Of a stretch of DNA of 64,000 bases, positions 9,357 to 19,053 are shown piece by piece. The notes under the pieces are model-generated. The model saw only the letters and a program-made list of their open reading frames with translations. It did no database searches and was not told the origin of the DNA. The stretch is from Polaromonas sp. P2-4 (GTDB lineage Bacteria > Pseudomonadota > Gammaproteobacteria > Burkholderiales > Burkholderiaceae_C), in the NCBI GenBank assembly GCA_024703855.1, contig CP087965.1, forward strand, positions 4,518,001 through 4,582,000, given 5' to 3'. Position 1 is the first letter of the stretch, and every line of letters begins with the position of its first letter. Both the position numbers and the translations under genes were made by a program.

Positions 9357-10313
9357 ATGTTCAAAATCTTCGATCTTCTCAATGGGTCCCGCCTGACTGC
9401 CCAATATGTTGAGAGCTGCCTAGCGAATGGCGTGGAGGCCATTCACGTCACGCTCAACAACTTCCAGGGCATCAACCCCGTTCCCGACCTGCGCCACTCG
9501 CTGAACCAGTTGGCCAATTACCGCGCGCACCTGCGTACGCTTGACGGCTTGGTCAGGGTGGTGGAGTCGGCCGACGACTTCGCGCGCACGCGCTGACAAG
9601 AAACTCGCCGTGGTTCTGGGTTACCAGAACGTCCCTGGCGTCGAACGCGACCTGAACTTGCTGCACCTGTTCCATGACGCTGGCGTGCGAGTGATCCAGA
9701 TCGCACACAACATCCGCAACCTCTACGGTGACGGATGCGCGGAACCCGCCGATGCCGGTCTGTCGTCTTTGGGGCGCGAACTCGTCGTGACATTGAACGA
9801 GCTCGGCATCGTGATCGATCTGTCGCACGTTGGCGACCGCTCGGGTGTCGAGGCGACGAAGCTGTCCAAGCATCCCGTCGCTGTCACGCACGCCAACGCG
9901 TTTGCGGTCTGCCCGAACATGCGCAATAAGTCCGACGCACTTCTCGAGCGCTGAAGACCAACGGCGGCGTGATCGGCATCACCTATCTGCCGCCTTTGGT
10001 TCGGATGCCGAAGGAAGGAGCGCCCGCGACCAGTGACGTCATCGCCCACATCGCCTATTGCTCCAAACGCATTGGCGCTGAGCATGTGGGAATCGGCTCG
10101 GACTTCATCACCGACCAACCTGCTGAGCGCTATCAGGAGTTCCTGCGCAAGCCCGAGGTGTACGGCACCTGGCCCTGGCGCTTTCCGGTGGACAGCCTAC
10201 AGCAGCAGCAGGAACTGCTCGAATCCCTTCTCGCGCAGGACTTGACCCGCGCCCAGGTCGAAGGCATCGCGCAAGGCAACTTCATGCGCGTATTCAAAAC
10301 CGTCCTGTCATGA
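9357..10313 (+). CDS. M19-type (membrane) dipeptidase-like amidohydrolase, frameshifted
   Basis: About 318 residues in three frames: opening MFKIFDLLNGSRL, then LAVVLGYQNVPG with VIQIAHNIRNLYGDG and IVIDLSHVGDRSG, then VIGITYLPPLV and HVGIGSDF. The order and motifs (DLSHVG, THANAFAVCPNMRNKSD, GIGSDF) are those of renal-dipeptidase-like peptidase M19, a two-zinc TIM barrel. Breaks are needed near 9593 and 9950. The family hydrolyses dipeptides or related amides. With a downstream aldolase and amidohydrolase it may instead serve in a catabolic route. Stop overlaps the region just before the RraA gene. Confidence 0.8.
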
Positions 10314-10330
10314 CAAACCAAGGAGACAAC

Positions 10331-11080
10331 ATGATCAAGCAACCCCTGGGAAAGATTCCGCGCGAAGCGGTCCTGCAGCTGAGCATCCCGCGTTATGACC
10401 CGGAAATCATCGACGGCTTCCATCAGCTGGAAGACCTCACCGGCACGGTCTCCGACGCGCTGGATGAGTTGGGAATCGACACCGTGGTGCCCGGCTGCAA
10501 CCTGCCGCCCAACTTCTCCTCTGCCAGGATCGTCGGGCCCGCCCTCACGCTTCGCAATGTCGAACAGCGGGACAACTCCTACCGCGGCGCGAAGGAGCGG
10601 GTCTCTAAGATGGCGGAGATCGAAGCCCACAATCTGGCCGAGCCGGGCGATGTCCTGGTGATCGAGGGGGTGGTGGGCATCTCCAATATGGGCGGACTGT
10701 CCGTCACCATCGCACAACGCCAGGGTGAGATCGGCGCGATCATCGACGGCGGCATCCGGGACGTCCAGCACGCACGCGAGCATCAGTTCCCAATCTGGTC
10801 GCGCGGGCCCAGTTCGATCACCGGCAAGTGGCGCCTGGAGACAGTGGCCGTGAACGGAACCGTGACCATTCTTGGCGTCCAAGTTCGGCCTGGTGACCTG
10901 GTGGTGGCCGACGAGGGTGCCGTCTGCTTCGTCCCACGGGATGTAGTGCAAGCAGTACTCAAGCGCGCCCACGAAATCGCGGCCGGCGAGGCCAAGCGGT
11001 ACGCCGACATTCGCGCAGGTGTGCCGGTGCCCGAGCTGGCCCAGCGCACCCACGTCTACAAGTTCAACCCGCAACAATGA
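10331..11080 (+). CDS. RraA-family aldolase/decarboxylase (HMG/CHA aldolase-like)
   Basis: Intact, about 249 residues. RraA-like fold with the metal/substrate motif GEIGAIIDGGIRDV, whose Arg-Asp pair is found in 4-hydroxy-4-methyl-2-oxoglutarate / 4-carboxy-4-hydroxy-2-oxoadipate aldolases that yield pyruvate. A C-terminal extension of ~30 residues (EAKRYADIRAGVPVPELAQ) is typical of the catabolic subgroup, not of the RNase E inhibitor. ATG 10331 follows AGGAGA. Sits between the M19-like enzyme and an amidohydrolase, so a role in splitting a hydroxy-oxo-diacid is likely but unproven. Confidence 0.85.
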   Translation: MIKQPLGKIPREAVLQLSIPRYDPEIIDGFHQLEDLTGTVSDALDELGIDTVVPGCNLPPNFSSARIVGPALTLRNVEQRDNSYRGAKERVSKMAEIEAHNLAEPGDVLVIEGVVGISNMGGLSVTIAQRQGEIGAIIDGGIRDVQHAREHQFPIWSRGPSSITGKWRLETVAVNGTVTILGVQVRPGDLVVADEGAVCFVPRDVVQAVLKRAHEIAAGEAKRYADIRAGVPVPELAQRTHVYKFNPQQ

Positions 11081-11098
11081 TCCATGAGGACTGAAAGC

Positions 11099-11912
11099 AT
11101 GCTCGAGATCACAGACGTGGCGGAACTGCCGCTGGTGGACACGCACGCCCATATCTATACCACCGCGATGCCGTTGGCAAAGGATGCGTGGCGCATGGTG
11201 GAGAAGCCCGCCCCCGGTCGAGGACTTCCTGTCGACGCTGGACGCGCACCACATTCCGTTTGGAGTGATTGCTGCCGCCAGCATGTTCGGTGAGTACAAC
11301 GAATACACGCTCCAGTCCCTGCGAGCGTCACCACGGCTGCGCGGCACGGTCATCGTTGCGCCGACCATCGATCCGTACATCCTGCGCCGGATGCGAGACG
11401 ACGGGGTGGTCGGTGTCCGATGGGTGTGGTTCATGCAGCAAGACCTGCCGGACCTGCGTTCAGCCGAGTACCGCCTGTTCCTGGCGCGACTTGCAGATCT
11501 CGACATGCACGTCCAGATATTGCTGGGCGGCGAGCGCCTCGGACCGGTGCTGGAGGCGCTATCGGACTGCCCCGCGAAGGTGGTCGTCGATCACTTCGGA
11601 TTTCCGGATCCCGAACTTGGAACCCGGTGCCCCGGTTTTCAAGCGGCAGTACGCGCCGTCGAGAACCAGCGCACCTGGGTCAAGATGGCCGCCTGGCACC
11701 GCCTCGGGGATATCGGCCCGCAAGTCGGCGCCGCGCTGCTCGCCGCCGTCGGCACGGAGCGCGTGCTCTGGGGCAGCGACTGGCCATTCGTAGCGGCGCA
11801 TGAAGGCTACGCCTACGGCGACTCCGTTAAGTCTTTCCTCGACGCCGTCCCAGCCCCTCTGCAGCGGCGGCAAATCTCTGAAACAGCCTTGCGGCTGTAC
11901 TTCGGCCATTGA
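11099..11912 (+). CDS. amidohydrolase family 2 (TIM-barrel metal hydrolase), frameshifted
   Basis: About 270 residues. The N-terminal metal motif is LVDTHAHIY, with VVVDHFGFPD in the middle and LWGSDWPFV near the C-terminus (the Asp of the active site). One break lies near 11215 in a run of five C; with four C the frame runs on to EDFLSTLDAHHIPFGV. The family includes 2-pyrone-4,6-dicarboxylate lactonase and related lactonases/decarboxylases. Next to an HMG/CHA-type aldolase this suggests an aromatic meta-cleavage tail pathway, but no ring-cleavage gene is adjacent. Confidence 0.8.
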
Positions 11913-11917
11913 ATTTT

Positions 11918-12576
11918 ATGAACAAACTTTTTATCACCCCCGCCTCCCACTTCACGCGAAAGTGCCGCGTCACGATCATCGAATTGGAGCTGGAAGACCG
12001 CTTCGAGATGATCCCCACCAACTGGCCTCACAACTGGGGAACCGAGACCACCCCGTATCGGGAAGACTTTCTCGACGCCTCCCCCATCGCCAGGATTCCG
12101 GCGCTCCTGACCGAAGATGGAAGGCGCTTGGCCGACTCGTCCACGATCTGCGAGTATCTGAACGACGAGCTCGGAAACTTCCGGCTGTGCCCTCAGACGG
12201 GGAAGGAGCGCTGGGAGATTCTCTCCGTTGTCTCTATCGCCACGCATGGCTTGATGGAGGCCCAAGTGCTGCGGCGGGCAGAGATGTTGCGCAAGCGCGA
12301 GGGATCGCCCAATCCGCAGGAATTTTCGGGCAGCTTCGTACGCAAGATGATGGACCGCCAGGACCGCTGCTAGAGTATCTCGACAAGATCTGCGGCGACT
12401 TTCGAGATGAGCCAGATTTGGGCCAGATCGCGGTGGCGTGCGCTTGCGCCACATCCGACTTCCGCTTCCCGGAAGACGACTGGCGCAATCCCGCGCCACG
12501 CTTGGCCAAGTGGTACGACAAATTTGCCCAGCGTCCGTCCATGCAACAAACGATGCAGGGCGAGACCCCGCGCTAA
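11918..12576 (+). CDS. glutathione S-transferase-like protein, frameshifted
   Basis: About 219 residues. The N-terminal thioredoxin-like GST domain begins MNKLFITPASHFTRKCRVTI and has the glutathione-binding stretch DGRRLADSSTICEYLND at ~65-80. The C-terminal helical part continues in another frame from about 12362 (LLEYLDKICGDF... to MQGETPR). The 5-nt distance from the amidohydrolase stop implies one transcript. GSTs in catabolic operons often isomerise or dehalogenate ring-cleavage products; the substrate is unknown here. Confidence 0.82.
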
Positions 12577-12595
12577 TCCCAAGGAACAATATCCC

Positions 12596-12778
12596 ATGAA
12601 ATTCATCTACTACCACGAAGAAAGCTCGAACCTCTGGCGTTGGACCCTTTACGGGGAAGACCGCCGTAAGGTTGCAGAGAGCATCGAGAAATACTACAAC
12701 GCCGCCGACTGCCTGGCCGCCATCGAGCTGGTCAAGAACTCCAAGAACTCCGAAATCACCCAACGTCAAACGCCATGA
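12596..12778 (+). CDS. small DUF1508/YegP-like protein
   Basis: 60 residues, MKFIYYHEESSNLWRWTLYG..., with the compact beta-beta-alpha pattern of DUF1508 (YegP) modules: an aromatic strand pair followed by YYNAADCLAAIELVK. A single module, whereas YegP has two. AAGGAA precedes the ATG. Lies 19 nt after the GST gene and probably ends the operon. Function of the family is unknown. Confidence 0.75.
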   Translation: MKFIYYHEESSNLWRWTLYGEDRRKVAESIEKYYNAADCLAAIELVKNSKNSEITQRQTP

Positions 12779-12790
12779 TTCCAACCCATA

Positions 12791-13271
12791 TTAACTCGAA
12801 TGGCACTTACTTTGGCCTATCCGCATGGCCTTGGCCAGGCCGCGCACCGGCATTCGCAACAGTCCTCGGTTACGGGCTTGCGCGTTGACGCATTCGGCCG
12901 TGGCCGCGCGCTGCCCACGCCGTCCGGCGTGGCGTACAGCCACAGCGCGAACAGGATGCGCGGGTCGATCGCCGCACGGCCAGCGTTGCTGCCGCGCGCC
13001 TTGATCGCTTCGACCAACTTGCTCAGGTCCTGGTGCACCACGTAGCCCCACACCAGGCGCGCCCGTGGTCTTGGGCCAACAACGATTCAAGGTCCGAGGC
13101 ACGCAACTCAATCTGCAAGCGATTGGGTTGCAGCAGTCGTGGTGTTCCTTGGCTTCGCTTGCTGGCCGCCTTGGCTTGCGCCTGCTGCACCTGCGCCTGG
13201 CTTGGCCCGGGCAAGTCTTCGAACAGGCCAGTCTTCGTCGGCTGCGTGTCGCGATCAGTTGCTGTCGTCAT
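12791..13271 (-). pseudogene. internally deleted IS1182-like transposase remnant
   Basis: On the minus strand the first ~80 residues of an IS1182-type transposase are readable (QPNRLQIELRASDLESLLA, then WGYVVHQDLSKLVEAIKARG, DPRILFALWLYATPDGVGSA) with a frame change near 13060. Immediately after GVGSA the sequence switches to NAQARNRGLLRMPVRGLAKA, which resembles a transposase C-terminal stretch. The catalytic middle is missing. It is a non-autonomous scar; terminal inverted repeats were not identified. Confidence 0.65.
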
Positions 13272-13446
13272 GCCAAAGACCTAGCCAGTTGCGTGCCAGT
13301 GTGAGGGGCTGGAGAAAAACTCTCACGCTCTCAGCCCGGCGCAACCCGAGGCCTGAACGTGCGAGGGCGCATGGGAGGCGTCCGGCATGTGCTGAATTCT
13401 GACTAAATGAGCGGCTTCGCCCGCCGCTCATCTGTGTCCGTTCAAC

Positions 13447-14866
13447 CTACACCCGCAACACCCGCCCCGGATTCATCAAATTCTGCGGGTCCAGCGCCTG
13501 CTTGATGGCGCGCATCATGCCCAGCGCCACCGGCGATTTGTGCTGCTCCAGCTTGTCGAGTTTCAAGCTGCCGACGCCATGCTCGGCAGAAATCGAGCCG
13601 CCAAAGCTGGCCACTGAGTCATAGACCAGTACATTGACCTCTTCCTCGTGGTCACGCAAAAACGCCGCGGCATCGCCATCCGCCGGTGCCTGCACGTTGT
13701 AATGCAGGTTGCCGTCGCCCAAGTGGCCAAAGTTGACCAGCCGCACGCCGGGCAGGGCCTGCAGCAAGATGGCATCGGTCGCTTCCACAAACTCGGGAAT
13801 GCGCGACACGGCGATCGAGATGTCGTGTTTGATATTGAGGCCTTCTTCGGCCTGCGCCAGCGGAATGCTTTCGCGGATGTGCCAGAGCTGGTGCGCCTGC
13901 GCGATGTTTTCAGCCACCACGGCATCGGTTACGCAGCCTTGTTCAAGGGCGGTTTCCAGCAGGCGCTCAAACTGCTCACGGGCGTGGCTTTCAGATTCGG
14001 TATCGGAGTTTTCGAGCAGCACGCAAAACGCGGCATCTTCATACAACGGCACGCGCAGTTGCTTGAAGTTTTTGGCGACCAGGCTCAGGGCAAACTGGCC
14101 CATGACTTCAAACCCGGTCAGGCCCGCACCCAGGTGCTGGTGCGCCAGCCCGAGCAGCGTCACGGCATGCTGCATCGATGGCACGGCCGCCCATGCGGTG
14201 AGTTGCGCGGCAGGCTGCGGATAGAGCTTGAGGGTGGCGGCGGTGATGATGCCCAGCGTGCCTTCGCTGCCAATGAACAAATCGCGCAGGTCGTAGCCGG
14301 TGTTGTCTTTGCGCAGACCGCTCAGGCCATTCCAGACTTCGCCCTGCGCCGTCACCACCTCCAGCCCCAGGCACAAATCGCGTGCATTGCCGTAGCGCAC
14401 CACCTGCGTGCCGCCGGCATTCGTTGCCAGGTTGCCGCCAATCGTGCAACTGCCCTCGGCGGCCAGGCTTAGCGGAAAAAGAAAACCGGCTTTGTCGGCG
14501 GCGTCTTGCAGGTTTTGCAAAATGCAGCCGGCCTCTACCGTTAGCGTGAGGTTGGCCGTGTCCATTTCTGCGCACCGCATTCATGCGCTGCAGGCTCAGC
14601 ACCACTTGCTGGCCCGAGGCATCGGGCGTTGAGCCACCCACCAGCCCAGTGTTGCCGCCCTGGGTGACGATGCTGACACCGGCCGCCGCGCAGGCCTTGA
14701 CGATGGCCGCGACTTCCGCCGTGTTGCCCGGCCTGACAACGGCCAGCGCCTTGCCGCGAGAGCGCTTTCGCCAGTCTTGCTCCCAGGCAGCCAGGTCGCC
14801 TTCTGTCAGTACATGGCCAGGGCCTGCGATGCGCCGCAGGGTTTCGAGGAGGTCGGTGTTGCTCAT
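13447..14866 (-). CDS. FAD-binding oxidase (D-2-hydroxyacid/D-lactate dehydrogenase, GlcD-like), frameshifted
   Basis: About 472 residues. The N-terminal PCMH FAD-binding domain has VTQGGNTGLVGGSTPD (pyrophosphate loop) and GSCTIGGNLATNAGG. The C-terminal FAD-oxidase domain has NFGHLGDGNLHYNV and ISAEHGVGSLKLDKL. The first ~100 residues are in another frame; a one-base break lies near 14573. The enzyme should oxidise a D-2-hydroxy acid (D-lactate, glycolate or D-2-hydroxyglutarate) to the oxo-acid and pass electrons to quinone or ETF. The ATG overlaps the stop of the upstream DUF2069 gene. Confidence 0.88.
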
Positions 14867-15252
14867 GGTGTTTCCAAGCTGGTAGCCGCAAGGGTTTTTG
14901 AGTTTTTCAGCCGCACGCGCACATGCAGTGCGCAGGCCGCAAAGAGCAGCAGGCACAGCAGCACCTCGGCCATCGCAAGGTAATTGCCTGGCGGGCGGTC
15001 GCTCCAGGCGCGCACCGCGCCTTCGGTGAAGTACAACCACACCAGCAGGCTAACCCAGCGGTAGGTGTACATGCGGTTTTTCAGGATGCCGGCCAAGGGA
15101 ATGCACAAGGGCAGCACTTTCAGCGCCAGCAGTGAGCCGCCGGGGCGTATGGGCGCCAGCCACAGTTCCCAGGCCAGGCCCAGCGTTATCAGCCCAATCA
15201 GGCTGCCCAAGGCCAGCCAGCGGGTCATGTCAATTTTCGTTGCTTTGTTCAT
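14863..15252 (-). CDS. DUF2069 membrane protein
   Basis: 129-residue inner-membrane protein with four hydrophobic segments (LALGSLIGLITLGLAWELWL, LALKVLPLCIPLAGIL, WVSLLVWLYFTEGAVRAW and a last helix near 95-110). This matches DUF2069 in size and layout, including the Y-T-Y-R-W turn and FTEG motif. Start at 15252 chosen at MNKATKIDMTRW. It overlaps the FAD oxidase start by 4 nt, so the two are coupled. Function unknown. Confidence 0.8.
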   Translation of the reverse strand: MNKATKIDMTRWLALGSLIGLITLGLAWELWLAPIRPGGSLLALKVLPLCIPLAGILKNRMYTYRWVSLLVWLYFTEGAVRAWSDRPPGNYLAMAEVLLCLLLFAACALHVRVRLKNSKTLAATSLETP

Positions 15253-15276
15253 GTAAGGAGGAGATAGGTCTGAGGC

Positions 15277-16503
15277 ATGATACCGGGGATGAAATTTCAG
15301 CAATCCCTGCAAGTCTTAATGACCGACTTGTCGCACTTTCCGTGGCGTCACACGGCCCTGACCCTGCGTGACCGATTTCGTGAAGACCACATGGGCCTGA
15401 CGGCCAGCAGCCTGACCTTTACCACCTCGATTGCGCTGGTGCCTTTTTTTACCGTGGCGCTGGCCGTTTTTACGGCTTTTCCGATGTTTGCCAAGCTGCA
15501 GGGCGCGCTGCAAGCCTGGCTGGTTCAAAGCCTGATCCCCGACAACATTGCCCGGCAGGTGCTGGGCTATTTGACCCAGTTCAGCCGCCAGGCCAACAAG
15601 CTGGGCGTGGCCGGTCTGGCGGTGCTGCTGGTCACGGCGATTGCCCTGATTTTGACGATAGACCGCACGCTCAACGGCATCTGGCGCGTGAAAACAGTGC
15701 GGCCGCTGACACAGCGTGTGCTGATTTACTGGGCCGCCATCACCTTGGGGCCGCTGCTGATGGCGGCCAGCCTGGCGTTCACGTCCTATGTGGTGTCGGC
15801 CTCCAGGGGGCTGGTGGGGGAGATGCCCGTCAGCCTGCGCTTCCTGCTCGATGTGCTGCAGTTTTTTCTGGTGGCCGGCGGCATGGCGGCGCTGTACCGC
15901 TATGTGCCCAATACCTACGTCAAGTGGGCCCATGCCTGGGTTGGCGGCGCGTTTGTGGCGGCAGGCATAGAGATCGCTAAAAAGGCGCTCAGCCTTTACC
16001 TGGCTTCCGTGCCGACTTACTCGATGGTTTATGGGGCGTTTGCCACCTTGCCGATTTTGCTGGTGTGGATTTATGTGTCCTGGGTCATTGTGCTGATGGG
16101 CGCGGTGATTGCTGCCTACCTGCCCAGCCTGCTGGCCGGTGTGGCGCGCCGCGGCGGCGCGCATGGCTGGCATTTCCAGCTGGCGATCGAGGTGCTGCAG
16201 CAACTCGACAAGGCCGGCATCACCGCGCGCAAGGGGCTCAGTGGCTCGCAGCTGGCAGAGCAGCTTCAGGTGGACGTGTTGCAACTGGAGCCCGTGCTGG
16301 AGACGCTGCTGGCGCTGGACTGGATCGGGCAGCTCAAGGATGCAGAAGGGGAGGCGGAGTCCCGCTACCTGATGCTGGCTGACCCGGACACCACCGTGCT
16401 GGAGCCGCTGATGCAGCAGCTCTTGCTGGAGAAGGCGGAGTCGATGAAAAACCTGTGGGAAAAAGCCCGTTGGCCCACATTGAACTTGCGTGATGCGCTA
16501 TGA
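15277..16503 (+). CDS. YihY/BrkB-family membrane protein
   Basis: Intact, 408 residues. About six membrane segments in residues 40-290, with the YihY hallmarks MGLTASSLTFTTSIALVPF, GIWRVK and YGAFATLPILLVWIYVSW. A cytoplasmic C-terminal ~110 residues resembles a winged-helix module (GLSGSQLAEQLQVDVLQLEPVLETL). The C-terminal extension is common in beta-proteobacterial members. Transport or envelope role is not established. Its stop overlaps the thioredoxin-like gene by 4 nt. Confidence 0.9.
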   Translation: MIPGMKFQQSLQVLMTDLSHFPWRHTALTLRDRFREDHMGLTASSLTFTTSIALVPFFTVALAVFTAFPMFAKLQGALQAWLVQSLIPDNIARQVLGYLTQFSRQANKLGVAGLAVLLVTAIALILTIDRTLNGIWRVKTVRPLTQRVLIYWAAITLGPLLMAASLAFTSYVVSASRGLVGEMPVSLRFLLDVLQFFLVAGGMAALYRYVPNTYVKWAHAWVGGAFVAAGIEIAKKALSLYLASVPTYSMVYGAFATLPILLVWIYVSWVIVLMGAVIAAYLPSLLAGVARRGGAHGWHFQLAIEVLQQLDKAGITARKGLSGSQLAEQLQVDVLQLEPVLETLLALDWIGQLKDAEGEAESRYLMLADPDTTVLEPLMQQLLLEKAESMKNLWEKARWPTLNLRDAL

Positions 16504-16895
16504 AAAAAGTAGCAAATCCGTCTGCGCCGGTCCGCTGGGTGATCTGCCTGTGTGCCGACTGGTGCGGCCTGTGCCGTGACTACCAACAGGTGTTTGCGCA
16601 AGTGCAAGCGCGCTACCCCTTGAGCCGTTTTGTCTGGCTGGACATTGAGGATGAGGCCGATGTGGTCGGTGATATCGACGTGGAGACTTTCCCCACGCTG
16701 CTGATCGCCGATGGGCTGGACACGCGGTTTTTTGGGCCCGTAACGCCGCAGCTGCAAACCCTGTCGCGCCTGCTGGACTCGTTGGGGCAGGCCGGCTCGA
16801 CAACCACGCCCACTACGCTGAACACGCCTGCCACGCAGCTGCTGCTTCAGGCCGTGATCACGCGATGGCAAACGGGGCCTGCAAAAAACCCCTGA
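16500..16895 (+). CDS. thioredoxin-like protein
   Basis: 131-residue thioredoxin-fold protein without signal peptide. The active site is CADWCGLCRDY, a WCGLC redox pair instead of WCGPC, and the cis-Pro loop is VETFPTLLIADG near residue 65. Probably a cytoplasmic disulfide reductase or a YihY-associated redox partner. The start is translationally coupled to the upstream gene (ATGA). It converges on the P450 gene and overlaps its 3' end by 38 nt. Confidence 0.85.
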   Translation: MKKVANPSAPVRWVICLCADWCGLCRDYQQVFAQVQARYPLSRFVWLDIEDEADVVGDIDVETFPTLLIADGLDTRFFGPVTPQLQTLSRLLDSLGQAGSTTTPTTLNTPATQLLLQAVITRWQTGPAKNP

Positions 16896-18158
16896 AGCGC
16901 GCACGGCCGCCGCGTACGGGGATGGATGTCAGGCGGTAGCCGGGAAAGCGCTGCAAAAACCGGCCTATTGCCACCCGGCCTTCCAGCCGCGCCAGGCTGA
17001 GCCCGGCGCACTGGTGAATGCCAAAACCAAAGGCCAGATGCCGGTTGTCCTGGCGCGACAAGTCCAGCACGTTGGGCTTCTCGAAGCGGGTCGGGTCGCG
17101 GTTGGCCGCGCCTATGCACAGGGTCAGCAGGCTGCCGGCGGGCAGGTCCACATCGCCAACCCGCGCAGCCGTGAGTGCGCGCCGGTTGCTGAGCTGGTTG
17201 GACGACTCAAAACGCAGGAATTCATCAATTGCAAGCATCAAATAGGCTTCCAGCCCTTGTACGTCGGGCGCAAGCAGCTTCTGTTTTGATAGCAATTCGG
17301 TTTTGGCTGCTGGCCACTCCTGCAGCGCCACCAGCGCGTTGCCAATCAGGTTGGTGGTGGTTTCATGGCCGGCGTTGAGAATGAAAGCGCAGTTTTGCAG
17401 CAGCTCGCTTTCACTCAGGCTGTCATTCGAGGTGTTACCGGATGCCTCACCCTGAATCAGCCGGGTCAGCACGTCATGCTCAGGGTCGCCGGGGTGCTGT
17501 CGCCGTTCGGCCACCAGGTCTTTGAGGTAGGCCGTGAACTCGCGCACGCTCTGGTTGCCGAGCAATTCCTGTTCCGTACTCAGCTGGGGCTCCAGCGCAC
17601 CCAATATCGCCAGCGACCAGCCGCGCAGCGGCGCGCGGTCGGCGTGCGGCACACCCAGCAGGTTGCCAATGATCTCGACCGGAATGGCCGAGGCGAAATC
17701 TTCAATCAGGTCACCGCCCCCTTTAATGGCTATGGCATCGAGCAGGCTATCGACCAGCGTGATGAGCCCGGGCTCCATGTCGGCAATCGCGCGACGCGTC
17801 AGCGCACCCATGATGAGCTTGCGCACGCGGCTGTGCAGCGGCGGGTCGTTAAACACCAGGCTGGTGGTGTGGTGCTCAAACAGGGCGGAAGCCGAACCAT
17901 ATTTCGGCCCGAACTCCACTTTTTGTCAGAGCTGAAGGTCTGCGCGTCGTGGTACACCGCCACCAGGTCGGCGTGGCGCGTCAGAAAGCACGAGCCATCG
18001 GGCATACGCCGAATCGGGTCTTGCTGCCGCAGCACCTCGTACACTGGGTAAGGGTTGGCGTAAAAGTCGGCGGGCAGGGCGCGCAGGTCAAACGAAGCGG
18101 CAATCTCCTGAGCACGCGCTGCCGACATGGCCGGTGTCGCAGCAAACGCGGCTGTCAT
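16858..18158 (-). CDS. cytochrome P450, frameshifted, with an in-frame repeat insertion
   Basis: About 433 residues. Landmarks: I-helix LNAGHETTTNLIGN, K-helix EFLRFES (ExxR), and heme loop FGFGIHQCAGLSLARLEG with the Cys ligand. The first ~80 residues (to FSSDKK) are in another frame; the break is at a run of five T near 17920. Between the J and K helices the protein carries an extra LSKQKLLAPDVQGLEAYLML-like stretch, encoded by a copy of dispersed repeat R1 (17235-17293). The start overlaps the stop of the alpha/beta hydrolase (ATGA). A soluble bacterial class I P450; substrate unknown. Confidence 0.92.
17235..17293 (-). repeat. dispersed repeat R1, copy a, inside the P450 gene
   Basis: Minus strand begins GCTATCAAAACAGAAGCTGC, continues TTGCGCCCGACGTACAAGGG and ends CTGGAAGCCTATTTG. 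It shares GCTATC, AGCTGCTTGCGCCC, GGGCTGGA and GCCTATTT with the other R1 copies. Here it is read in frame as about 20 P450 residues. Confidence 0.75.
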
Positions 18159-18960
18159 GGCCGCAGAAATTCTTTGAGCGCAAATAGCACGCCATCGGGT
18201 GCCTCTAGCATCAGCGAATGGCCGGCCTCCAGCAGCACCACCTTGCCGCGCCTGGCCTTGTTGATGATGCTTTGCGCGGCCCTGGGGGTCGTCATCTGGT
18301 CATTGCGGCCCAGGATGAACAGCACCTCGCATGCCGCGCGCTCCATCGCGGCTTCACCCCCGGTGTAGTCATTGCAGGCCTTGAAACCGGTGTGAAAAAT
18401 CTTGCCTGCCGGGTCGCTGGCCAGCACGCGTTTCATCAGCGCCCTGGAGCTGCCGTACAGCCAGGTGCCGGGGCCGAGCGCCGAAGGTGGCGGTGCCAGC
18501 ATTGAGTGAGAAAACACATTGACCATGTCGATCGCTTTGAGCGGCTGCATCAGTGATAAATCCAGCAGCGCAGGTGACACCTTCATGGGTACCGCCGTGC
18601 CCACCATCACCAGCTGGCTCACGCGCTCGGGCGCACTGCCTGCCAGTTCCAGGGCAATCAGCGAGCCAAAGCTGTGGCCCACCAGCGCGGCTTTTGCACA
18701 CCCAGGGCGTCCAGCAGGGCGGAGATAAAACCGGCGGCTGCTTCTACCGATTGGGGTGCGTCGCCTGCACTTTTGCAGTGGCCCGGCAAATCGGGAGCCA
18801 GCACGTTCCAGCCGTGGTGGGCGAAGTAACGTGTCTGCAAAATCCAGACGCTGTGGTCATTGAGCACGCCGTGGACAAAGACCACGGTGGGTTTTGCGGC
18901 ATCAAAAGCTTTGCCGCCGGTGTAGCAATAGGTTTTGTGGCCGTTGACGGTGAGGTACAT
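18155..18960 (-). CDS. alpha/beta hydrolase, frameshifted
   Basis: About 268 residues. Oxyanion region VVFVHGVLNDHSVW, nucleophile elbow VGHSFGSLIALEL (Ser), acid region FILGRNDQMTTP and a His near EAGHSLMLEAPDG. One frame break lies near 18690, just before the nucleophile. The stop overlaps the P450 start by 4 nt, so hydrolase and P450 form a two-gene operon; the hydrolase may split an ester or enol-lactone made or used by the P450. Copy a of repeat R2 lies just upstream. Confidence 0.87.
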
Positions 18961-18976
18961 GATCAAGACTCCCGAC

Positions 18977-19048
18977 GGGCCGCCCCTAGGGAGGCGAAGG
19001 CCCCCTTTGGGGGGCAGCGAAAACACGAAGTGGTGAGTGTGGGGGTGC
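18977..19048 (+). repeat. dispersed repeat R2, copy a
   Basis: GC-rich intergenic repeat with GGGCCGCCCC, an inverted CCCCCTTTGGGGGG core, CAGCGA, ACACGAAGTG and a closing GTGGGGG. It fills the gap between metY and the hydrolase gene. The G/C core can form a hairpin and may end metY transcription. Confidence 0.65.
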
Positions 19049-19053
19049 AACAT

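Noticed and set aside
15316..16284. Long minus-strand open frame opposite the YihY gene
   Set aside because: Shadow of a real gene; Gln/His/Arg-rich product without recognisable domain.
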